Assembly: GCA_023634235.1 (NCBI GenBank)
Contig: JAMKCF010000018.1
Span: 7,638,768-7,702,767 of the forward strand
DNA length: 64,000 nucleotides
Source of the DNA: Pisaster brevispinus
Taxonomy: Eukaryota > Echinodermata > Asteroidea > Forcipulatida > Asteriidae
Direction: 5' to 3'
Under the pieces are notes generated by a model. That model worked only from the letters and a program-made list of their open reading frames with translations, had not been told where the DNA came from and searched no databases. The translations under genes were made by a program, and so were the position numbers. Positions within the stretch are counted from its first letter, which is position 1. Every line of letters begins with the position of its first letter. This document shows, piece by piece, positions 49,023 through 61,000 of this stretch.

Positions 49023-52000
49023 ATGACTGCGACGGCACAGCGGGTAAGGGAAAAGCAAAAAACTGGCGAGGTAAGTTGAGTGCTAACTGTTATTCTATAA
49101 TTCGAAATTATTTTGCTATGGCCTGGTATTCATGTAACACAAAGGCCTACTTCTTACTGGTTTTTAGTTTACATTTAATGCCAATCCAGGTAAATAAACA
49201 TGTTTAAAAAATTGAGCGAAGTTAAAGAATAATTTATTCATATTCATAATCATATAAATTATAATCTATCATGTCTATACACTACTAAAAAAAACTAGTA
49301 AACTACTAAATAGTCATTGGTCATGCATGGGTTTACTATGCCAATATGGCTATTCAATCTACAGTACATGTCTGCATCAGTGCATTGTGTGAGGATGCCG
49401 AAGCAAAACAAAGTGAACAAATGCAAGGCAAACTATTTATTCCAAGAGCAAGACAAAAGAGCCTTTTCGCTAAGCTTAACCAGCCTTTTAATTTCAAGTA
49501 AGGAGGCTATGTAATAAAAGTTGTGCACTGATCATTAATGTTACTATTCATTTATTTTATTTATTTATTTATTTATTTTATTTTATTTTTCTCGGCCATA
49601 TTAAAAAGGTCATTCATTGTAAGGTTTAATAATAAAGGTACCATTGCAGCTTCCCTGAATTAGACGCACACATCTATCGAGTATCTCTAATTAATACTCT
49701 AACATTAACATGTCCAATACAGCCTTTTAATCATTCAATGAACTTTCACTTTAAGTTATAGTAGTCAAGTCAGACTGCAATGCACAACTGTCCTTGTCCA
49801 GTTGTTATCGGTGGCTGGTTGATGACATTTTGCAAGGGGGGTTTCAATTTGTTTAGCTTAACTCAGGCATGTAAGGCATTTTATAAGGTGAGAGTTTTGA
49901 TTGGTGAATGCATAATAAAGCAGAGCTTTCGGACAGGGCCAAAAGTTCTCCGCTCAGGCCTGGAATTTCATCTTTGAAAGGGCAAGGCCATTTTTATTTT
50001 GCAAAGGGCACTTCCATTGGAAAAACTTGAAAAAGTCCATTGGGAAACATTTGAAGAGGCACCAAGGCCAAGACCAGGGCAACAGAGGCTGTAAGTAGCC
50101 TCCGTGGCCTCCATGTAATTCCAGGCCTGCATTATTTAATAGGCAACATAAACAAATTTATTCCAGTTGATTTTATTCAGAAGCCATGGATTGTTGAGTC
50201 TTAACATGTGGGTATTCTTAAATTTAACCATGTATCCCAGTTATTTAGAATTAAATGGACTTATTAATTTATGGCGTTTTTGTTTTTCTATTTAGTGGTC
50301 GTCTATCTTCCCAACAGAGCAGCTTTCAGAGACACAGTCTGCGCTGTTTGTCAAAAAGCTTCTAGCTGTTGCTGTATCCAATGTGATGTACTTGAGAACC
50401 ATCTTTCCTGAGCATGCTTTTGGGGACAGATGTTTAGAAGGTGAGTTAAAGAAAAACGGGGATGTGATTTGTCAAAATTTCTCCTGATTTTGTGATCTTT
50501 CACTGATCTCCCTGTACCATCAGATTTGTTTGAAAGGTTCAAACTTGCCATAGATGAAAAGACTTGGCTTTTCTAACAACCAAACCTTCAGGTGTCTATT
50601 TGAAATTAGGAACCTATCTGGAACCTTTCTAAATGGTATTCCCACTGTGCAAGTTTCACTTTCAATTTCAAACCCTACTAAATTTTATTTTAAGAAAATT
50701 GCTCACCTCATTACAGACTTGCATCTGAAGATTTTAAAAGATGACAGTGCTTGCCCAGGTGCCTGTCAGGTGATCAAGTGGGTCAAAGGATGCTTTGATG
50801 CATTGGACAAAAAATATGTAAGTGACAAAAATTTGCTTTTTTAGTTAAGTAGAGGTGGTTCAACATTTTAATAGAAGGGTATACTCTTTTTCATTGTTCA
50901 TAGGAACAATTTGGAAAAGGTTCAAGGCCAAGCATAAGTCAGTCAAGGCAATCGGCCTCTGAAATTCTAGGCCTGTGTGCTGAGAAAAATTAGTATAGAA
51001 CCCGGAACACCAGCATTCTCCTAGTGGCCCACCGGTCAAATGCCAAATACAAAATCTAAGAACCTGTAGTGCAACTGGCTAGTTCATTGCTTTCAGAAAC
51101 CTTCATCCACTCTATGCACAGATTTTTCTCACATGTATATCAAACTTCAGTTCCATATAATTTACACTGAAAGACAACTCTAAGATATGGTCCTGGGAAA
51201 AAACTAGCAGCCTAGTGAATAGATCGATCCATTAGGCTCCGCCCACGGCGCACGTGTGTGCGAGAACACGTGAACCTCTCCAATGCCATTCTGCACAACT
51301 CTGTCGCGCGCGCCAAGCATACGAGCGCACACGTCAGACTTTTGTCGGACTTTTGGTTGTGCAATCAGGGCTGTGATTGGTCAATACGCAACGGGGCGGA
51401 GCTTAATGGATCGGTCTATTGACGAAACTAACTGGTCCAGCTGGCTAGTAGTCACTGAAATAAGGACAAACTCTGTACACTATTTGGCTGTTTGCCTGTT
51501 CTCGTTATTACATGCATACATGGCTAGAGCAAATTTTGTTTGAGTACAAATATCATAAGCTGCATGGAATTGGGGTACGGCCATGTTTGATCCTAGCTTT
51601 AAGAAAGTTAATCAAATTGTCTAATTGAGTTCATTGTCAGTAGCTATGTTTCTCAAAATATTTGACATAATTTTGTTTTATTTTCATTCTTATTTCTAAA
51701 TAAACTTTAGCTCCGAACCTTGACGATTGGGGTGAGTAATAATAATTTATTAGGTCTAATTTCTTCAACCATTAAGGACTAGTTTACCACCAATAACAAC
51801 AGGATAGCATCTTCAAAAGTTTGAATGAAAACAGTTCAATATCTCATGCTAAAATGATGTTTGAAAGTCTCTATGCTTATTAGAAGCTCTTTATAAAGTG
51901 TTAAATTTACTAAACTCTGCAACCCTTACCCGATACTTCATGGAGGCAACAGAGCCAGCTGCCTCCATGCCCCTGGTCATTGCCTTGGTGCCCCTTGCAA

Positions 52001-55000
52001 TGTTCCAGTCAAACTTATTTTCCCTTGTATTTCCCCTTACCAAGGAAAAACCTCTTTTCTTACAGGACTGAAGTATCAGGCTAGGTAACCATCCATACCT
52101 ATGTTTGACTACAAAAAATGAAAGATGATATACACTTAGACGTGTTTAACACTTTTTCATTCTTTGTTTTTATAAACAGATTTATGTGGATCCAAATGAG
52201 CCTGATGTAAGTGTAGGGTAACCTTCAGCTTTTCTCTCACAATCATTTTGAGATAATCGTACATTATTTTCTAGAGAATTTGTCCACTTGCCAAATAATT
52301 TCAGGTTAATCAAAGACAATTTCACAGGGCTGGACCTGAACCTGCGACCTCAGATTAATGTACCGACGCTCTACCAACTGAGCTACATGTATATCTAGCC
52401 CTAATGTTGGCGGTCTCCCTATTTTGTCAATATCATTGTTCAACCCAAAACTATTCAAAATTTACCAAGTCAGTTTCCCTTGTGGTTTATTACTTCATAT
52501 GCCAAATCAGGCCTGTAATTACTTGGGGGCCACGGAAGCCAAGGTTTCTGTTGCCCCTGGTCTTGGCCTTGGTGCCGTTTCAAAAGCTTCCCCTAGACTT
52601 TAAGATTTTCAGATGGAAGTGCCCTTTGCAAAATGAAAATGGCCTTGCCGTCTCAAAGATGAAACTCAAGGCCCGTTCATTACAAGTAAACAGTGTGGTC
52701 ACAACGTGACTTATAGAGTAAAGTGTTTGTTATTTTGTACTGTAACACAATATTATGGATATTAAACTTCACAATGATTTGACATTATTATCTTTCAGAA
52801 AATCATTGAGTCTTACACATTTAAATTCTCATATGAGGGCTGTGGAATCACCATATACAGGTATGTCAGGGTTTGGTTTTGGGTTTTTTGCATTCAGTAT
52901 GGGGGGGTGGTCTACAAAGGGGGATATTTGTGTGTGCCCCCCCCCAACACAATCACAAGCAAACTGAGTTTTAAGTAGCATGAACTATTGGTATTTGCCT
53001 ACAGTTGGCCCATTTGCTGCATCAGTATTTTCCTTAATAACAAACATCGCTAGCAATCTGTCAACACTTCTATTGTTGTTTATTATTCAGTCTTACATTG
53101 TTTTAATGCATTTTTTCTTTTTATATTTTATTTCCCCACAACTATTTCTTTGTCCCTCACTTGCCAATCACCACCCACCCCACCCCCCCCAAAAAAAAAA
53201 AAAACAAACAAAGAATTGTAGAGTATGGTGGTGCCACTGTATACTGATACAAGGCAATGTTCATTGTTATTAGGAGTACATGGTGTATGAATGAGGAATC
53301 TGTTTTGGTTGAGCTCGCAGAATATTTTACAATACTTGCAGTCTTCCATTCAGGGTAATTAACTTTTGTTCCATCAAATCTCTGATGCGCAACTCTTTGT
53401 TTCATAGAAATGACAAGAAGCTTGCCTCGGCCACTACTGAGGCAGAGACTAAGAAGGCGACCACTCGTCTTCTCCGTACCATTGTGGTCCTGACGCAGAG
53501 TCTGAAATCACTTCCTGATGATGTCATCCTGACCATGAAGCTACTGTATTACGATGACGGTAATTTCATTTTTATTACTCGCTCTCACACTGAGCTCTTT
53601 TGTAGCATAGCAAGTTGCTACACAAATTTATCAGTTGCTACTCAAAACTCATCATAATTTGCTGTAGTGAGTGCATAAAACATGTTAAGTATGAACATTT
53701 TGCTATACAACATTTGCTGGAGGAAATCATTGCGGTAACACCATGTGGAAATCTCTTTTGAGTAGTGTAGGTTCTGAAAAGAACCGATGGTTAATGACTC
53801 AACGTTTCAATCAGTATGCTCTGATCGTCTTCAGGAGAATGCTGGACTCTGTTGCTAGATGCTGCTTAAGTACTGCCTAGAAGGGCATTCCCTGTCTATA
53901 AGGTTTTAGGGAAAAGAGGTTCGACGACTCTGCACCCTTTGAAGGAGATTCTGCAAAAGCAGATGAATGAAAGTAACAGAAAACTTATTGAGATTATTTT
54001 TTGTTTTCAGTGACTCCAGCTGACTATGAACCTCCTGGTTTCCAAGCTTCAGAGTCTGATTCATTTTATTTTGACGAGGAGCCCATGAATGTCAAGATTG
54101 GAGATGTGTCAACTGTGAGTACTTTTAATACTACTCTCATGTAAAGAATTGAATGTGTACACTATTTGATAAAGGACTTTGGAAGAGCGTCAATAAAAAC
54201 AGGGATCTTGTAATCAATAAGAACACAGCTGCCAACTCTTTCTGAATCTGTAGAAAGTTCCCTGAAAATAAACCAATCACTCCATGTTCTGATGAACAAT
54301 TTTGAAAGTCTCATTACTTTTGTGTTAAATGTAACTCTAAATATTTCCCTGATTGCAAGATACAAATGTTGGCAGCTCTGTTAGTAGGCTCTCTTATAGC
54401 ACCAATTCCATTTAAGTAATCATTCATATTAGATTAAGTCTATTAATTGTTTTACCTTTAGGTCAAACCCTTATATCACGAGCTCTTCAAGTGGAACGGG
54501 GCAACTTTTCAACTGATCAGCTATTTCCTCATTTGGGGTTTCTTGGCTGTACCATTGAAAATTGAAAACACAGTACAAAGTTTGCTGTGCCTGGGATTTC
54601 ACTAGCCCCGGCATGCCATAACTAGTCAAGAGTGATGTGGACATGTCAAACCAACAAATACTCAAGAATTGGCTATTAAAGTTGTCTGTTCACACTCTAA
54701 ATTTGAAAAAAAATAAGCTTCACATCTGGCAATTACTAATAACTATTACAAATTCATCCCATTATTTGAAATTATTTGTGTAAAGAATACTGTGATGTGA
54801 AATATATCGGGGTATATTTGTGGTAGTTCTCATCACTTCCAAATTAAGTTACATTTCATATTTCTGTTGCACCTCACTTTAAAAATAGTCTTTCATGTTC
54901 ATGTTTATTACTTTCTTCCAATTTATTTCCATGGCTGCTCATCAACACTCCTACAGTCATTCCACACGTGAGTAATTTATTACTATTCTTATTTATCAAT

Positions 55001-58000
55001 TTATCCACTCTACCTCGTCTTAAACTTACTGGACATTTTAAGATAATATTAATTGTTAACAATATTGTCCTCATTAGACCCACCTTTTTAGAAGTGACAA
55101 GCAGGCCTGCTACTTAAGTCTTGCAAGGGAAACTAGTAAAGGGCACCTCAAAGAAGACAATTTAAATTTTGACTGGAACATTTTAAGGGGCATCAAGGCA
55201 ATGATCAAGGGCATCGAGGCAGCTGCTTCCATTGTCTTTGTGATGTATCAGGCCTGGACTCAAATTCACAAAACACTTAGAATCATCTTAAGATGAGTTG
55301 TCAATGGCGCCATAGTGATTTGTATTGTGACATCACACTTTGCTTAGCAATTGAGATTGATATACCATAGGTCCTTGATTGGTAAGTAGTTTGCAACAGC
55401 TAATACCATTTTCCAATTGAGATTGATACACATCTTAAGATCGTTCTTAGCTCTTTGTGAAATCGAGCCCTACTGGATATATAAATCCTTTGTGAAGGGC
55501 ATTTCATAAAATATTGCTTTAACAAATTTGATCAAAGGGCACCAAAGCAAAAAAATAAGGGACCAATTGCTAATCTTTGTTAATTTTATTGCCTGATCAA
55601 TCTGATGTCCTTCTGAGACTATCTTTGGTTACAATTTTATGTGCCCAACAGTCGGCTGGGTTTTTTTGTGTTTTTTTTCCCATATTTATTATATAATTAT
55701 CTCTTTGTTTGATTCGCTTTTGTGTCCTGGTTTTGAACTCTATCTTGAGCTTCTTTGCTGAGATAATTATTGTATCACTAGTTTATACCAGCATCTGTAC
55801 TGCTAATATTTAAAGTTTTGTTATTTTTCTCAATAACTTTCCTTTACAGCAGGGAAAATAAACAATACTTTTGATAACAAAGTCATTGCATTTTCTATCT
55901 TGTCAAAGTGTGAAGCTCCGAATCAAGACCGACCGCAAACAGTTTGAACTGAAAGACAATGAGAAAGAAGAGGAAAATGACTTTGTGATGGAAACTGACA
56001 AACAGGATGTGGTCAGTAACAATGCATTGGATGAGGACGGTGAAGAGGACGACTGTAAAAAGTCAGAGGAAAGTCAAAGAGATTTTCAAAATGTAACATT
56101 CATAACTATCTTGACTTTGTAAGAAAATACTGAGATCAGTATTTTTTCCTGTTTCCCTGGTGTTTGCCCCAAATGCTAAAAATCTTAATATTTGGGGTCC
56201 AATTTCATGTTGTGGAATTCTGCACTTACAGCACCAGGCCTTGAATAACAAGGAGGCCATCGCCTCTTCTGCCCATGGTCTTAGCCGTTCAAAAAATTTC
56301 CCATATACCTTAAGATTTTCCAGGGGATGTTCCCTGTGCAAAATGAAAATGGCCTTGCCCTCTCAAAATGAAATTACAGGCCTGAGAGGAGAATTTTTTT
56401 TGCCATGTGCAATAGCTCCATTCTACACATGTACCGATCAAACTCTCACCTTAAAGTCCTAGTTAAGCTCAATGAGCTCAATCAGCGACCAGCCCTGACA
56501 AGGACAGCTGCATTGTGCAAAATTTTAAGGCCTGAAAAGTCTAATTAGAGCCTACACCATGTGTGCATGTAGGTCAGCCCTTGTTTCGAAAAAAAATTCC
56601 CACCTTTACCAAGGAAATATAAAAATGCAATTAATATTTCAGGTCTGGTACAAAACATTTAGGGTCCATGAAAAGACCTGTGATCTTGCGGATTTTTCGT
56701 TGAAATTCAAGCCCCGTGGTGGATGGAGTATAGTGAAGTAGTCTATTCCATTTACACAAATTAAAACTCCCAAACTCTCTCAAACAAAATGCACTGCAGA
56801 CTACTGAAGAAAATCCACCTGTCCAGGAAAAAGATTGTAGTTCAGGGAGAAGACAGCAGACAGGGGAGCCAGAAGACTGCAGTGATGTTCCCATGAACAG
56901 TCCCCACCGACCTGGTAAGGATTATTATTTAGGCTTTTCGAGTTATGTTGCTCTGCTCAGGTTTCAGGTTTTTTTTACTCACAGGATTAAACCCAAGAAA
57001 GTAAATCACAAAAAGTTACATAATAAAATGTAAATGAAATTATATGGGTCAGTTATTACCCAGTAAGTTTCCCTGGTGGTTTATTACTTGAGATTAAAAT
57101 GTATTTATAGAGATGAGAATAAAATACTTGATATTAAATTATTTATAGAGATGAGAATAAAGTAAATGTGATACTGCAAATGGATCCATTGAGAAGCAAA
57201 ACTTGCTGTAGACAATGGTCTCTATAATAAACCCTAGTACCGGTCGTGCACTTTATTAAACATGTGTGATGAGCGCCAGCACCTTAATCCGGAGGTCCTT
57301 GGTTCAAATCCCGATCTAGTCAATTTTTCATTGTTCAACCACAAATGTTTCACATTTACCAAGTCAGTTTCCCTTGTGGTTAATTACTTGATATTTGTTT
57401 AAATCACGGCAGCTTATGGTTGAATGGCTTCGGTTTTGGCACCCCCGAACAAAGAGAGTGACTAATAGGGAGACCGCCAACATAGGGCTGGATAGCTCAG
57501 TTGGTAGAGCGCCGGTACGTTAATCCTGAGGTCGTTGGTTCGAGTCCCGCTCCAGTAAATTTTTCTTTGTTCAAAACCCAACGTTAATTGTTTCAATCTT
57601 GTTACACTAATAGCAAAAGAGGACGGGGCATCGACCCCTGCCTCATCAATCAACATGCCACTCATGAATGAAGAGGAAGAGGCAAATACTGTAAGGTGCC
57701 CTTGTGAATGTAATGAGGTAAGATCAAACACGATCTTGGTTTTCAAGAACCAAGGAAATATTTCTGATTCGTGGGACTCTGTAATTTTAAGCAAATAATA
57801 TATAAACAAATTGTAAAGACTGTGTGGACACTACTGTTGCAATGAGTACAGATGCAAATGTCTGTGTTGATAAGCAACAGGCTTGCAGCTTTTCAGCAGT
57901 TTCTTTTTCTTCTTTTTTTCAAAATGTTTTAAAAGGAGCTAAGCCAAACCTAATCCTCAAAAAATGAAAGTGAGAACTTGATCAAAGAAAGAATGTTTTG

Positions 58001-61000
58001 CAAGAATTTGGCAAAAATAAAATTAGCTGTTGTAAACTGCTTACCAACCAAAAGGACCAATGGTCTTTCTCGAAGGCTAATAAATGACAACACAACACAC
58101 AAACAGGTATACTGGTCAAACAAAAGCAGTCAATTGAAAAGGAATGAAAAGAGAGGGGCAGAAAGCACACAGAAAAAGCAAGGGATGAACAAGAATTTAC
58201 TGAGACACGCTGTTTCTCTATTCAGGATGATGGGTTGATGATTTGCTGTGAGGAGTGCAGGCTGTGGCAGCATGCTGTGTGTTTTGCTATCATATCCGAG
58301 GAAGATGCACCAAAGAAGCACATATGTGACCAGTGCAGCAAGGTATTTCTAAACTTGTTATCCATTTATAATTTGATGGGAACTTTAACGCTCTTTTGGT
58401 CAGTCTTATTGCAGTCATGGTAGTGTTTTCTTGACACAGCTTCTGGATCTCCACTGTATGGTCATATAATTAGTACTCTCTGGCATCTGTCTGTCTCGAA
58501 AGACAATAGAATATTGCGCAATGCAAGTTAGTTTTTAGAGGTGCAGCGCCTCCTATGGCTGAACAATCCAATCCTGGATAGGCATGTCTTGTTACAGTTG
58601 CTGCAGATAAGTGTCACGTCTGGCTGAGTGGTTGGCTGTGTGATTGACTGTTGTCGACGCTCTCTTTTCGCCTCCCACTGTTCAACTCTCCTTTGGTCGC
58701 TCCTCTGTATGCCCGTCCTCACAACATGTCGCCATTTTGTACGGTTCAATGCTGAGGCTTCCCAGCTTGAAGGAGCAATGTCACAAGCCTTCATGTCCCG
58801 TTTGCAGGTATCCTTGAAGCGAAGGGCAGGTCTTCCAACAGCCCTAGCCCCACTGACTAACTCTCCATACAAGATGTCTTTCGGGATGCGGCCGTCCTCC
58901 ATTCGATTGACATGGCCAAGCCATCTCAGGCGTCGTTGTGTCAGTAGAGCAAAGATGGTCATCATTCCTGCTCTACTGAGGACGTCCTTGTTTGGAATGC
59001 GGTCTTGCCATTTGATGCAGAGGATTCGTCTCAGGCAGCGGAGATGAAAAGCATTCAAGCGACGCTCCTGGCAGGCGTAGGAAGTCCATGACTCACTGCC
59101 ATACAGAAGGGTGCTGAGCACACAGGCCTGGTAGATCTTCATTTTTGTGTTGGTGGTAAGCAAAGAGTTCTCCCAGGCCCGCTTTACGAGTCTAGCCATC
59201 ATTGATGCTGCCTTGCCAATGCGTATGTTGAGCTCAGCATCAAGGGAAAGGTTGCTGGATATCGTGGAGCCGAGATAAGTGAAGTTCTCCACCACTTGTA
59301 GGGTGTAGTTTCCAATGGAGATACTTGGAATGCTGTGCACATCCTGACCCATTATGTTGGTCTTCTTGAGACTGATGGTGAGGCCAAAGTCACGGCAAGC
59401 TTCTGCGAAGCAGTCGATCAACCTCTGAAGAGCTTCCTCGGAATGGGATGACAGAGCAGCATCGTCTGCAAATAGCATCTCTCTGATCAGGACTCTTCTT
59501 ATTTTGGTCTTTGCCCGAAGACGTGCGATGTTAAACAACTTCCCGTCACTTCTCGTGTGCAGGAAAACACCATCTTCTGATGACCTGAAGGCGTGTGAAA
59601 ACAGCAGGGAAAAGAAGATGCCGAAGAGCGTGGGAGCTAGCACGCAGCCCTGCTTCACTCCGTTCTTGATTGGGAAGGGGGCTGATGTTGAGCCGTCAAA
59701 TTGGATGGTGCCCTGCATATCATCATGGAAGGATGTAATCAGCATTAGCAGCTTGGGTGGGCATCCTATCTTCTGTAGGAGAGAGAAGAGAGCCTTTCTG
59801 CTGACAAGGTCAAAAGCTTTAGTCAGATCAATAAAGGCGATGTACAACGGTTGTCTCTGCTCTCTGCATTTCTCCTGCAGTTGCCGAATAGAGAATATCA
59901 TGTCTATGGTTGATCTTCCAGCCCTAAATCCACATTGTGACTCTGGGTATACACGAGCCGCAAGCATTTGCAGCCTGTTGAGAACCACACGGGCGAAGGC
60001 CTTCCCGACAGTGCTTAGGAGGGATATTCCGCGATAGTTGTTACAGTCACTGCGGTCACCTTTGTTTTTGTAGAGGGTGATGATGTTCGCATCTCGCATA
60101 TCATGGGGAACTGTTCCCTCTTCCCAGCACTGGCATAGGAGCTCATAAAGATGGCGGAGTAGGACAGTATTCTTGCCAGCCTTGATGATTTCAGAGGGGA
60201 TGCCATCCTTTCCTGGAGCTTTACCACAGGTAAGGGAGTTGATAGCCTTGTTGAGCTCTTCTAAGGTTGGTAGAATGTCAAGGTCTTTCATTACAGGCAG
60301 GCTCTTTATGCTCTCAATAGTGATGTCATTGACTGTGCTCTCCCGTGAGTATAGTTCCTGGTAGTGCTCGGCCCATCTGTCCATCTGAGACTTCCGGTCT
60401 GTGATGACCTCCCCGGTTGGTGGCTTTAGTTGCATTACGTTGTTGATGGTTGGCCTGAATGCCTTTTTTATGCCCATATACATGCCACCGGTGTTGCCAG
60501 TATCGGCAGCCAGTTGGATACTCTGACAAAGGTTCAGCCAATAGTTGTTTGCGCATTGTCTAGCAATCCGTTTGGCATTGTTCCTTGCCTTTCTTAGAGC
60601 TGAAAGCGTCTTCACAGATGGATCACTCCTGTACCTGGCAAGAGCTGCTCGCTTTGTTTCAATGACAGGCTCCATCACTGCAATCCCAGAGGCAAACCAG
60701 TCTGGGTTCTGCTTTTCTCTCTTGCCATAAGTGTCCATGGCTGAAATGTGGATAGCATCGCGAATGTAGTTCCATCTCTCTTCAACAGTAGTTGAAGGGC
60801 AGTCCTGGAGGGCCTGTTTGATGGACTCTGCAAAGCGTTCACACAAGGCAGGGTCAGAAATTTTGGCAGTGTTTATGCGTGGGGGGCCTTTCTGCTTCGA
60901 GCGGTGAGTTCGTCTAGGCTGAAGTCGGACTCTGCTGGCAATCAATGAATGGTCTGTGTCACAGTCAGCGCTGTGGTAGCTTCGGGTGATCTGAACGCTG

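Noticed and set aside
48686..49207. 173-aa plus-strand ORF overlapping the HORMAD1 start
   Set aside because: It uses another frame, crosses the exon 1 donor, and has no recognisable features; the HORMAD1 frame with ATG at 49023 continues into the HORMA domain.
57485..57556. tRNA-Asn(GTT)-like sequence
   Set aside because: Anticodon stem has mismatches and the sequence is embedded in a SINE with tail; other copies are more decayed. Not a functional tRNA gene.
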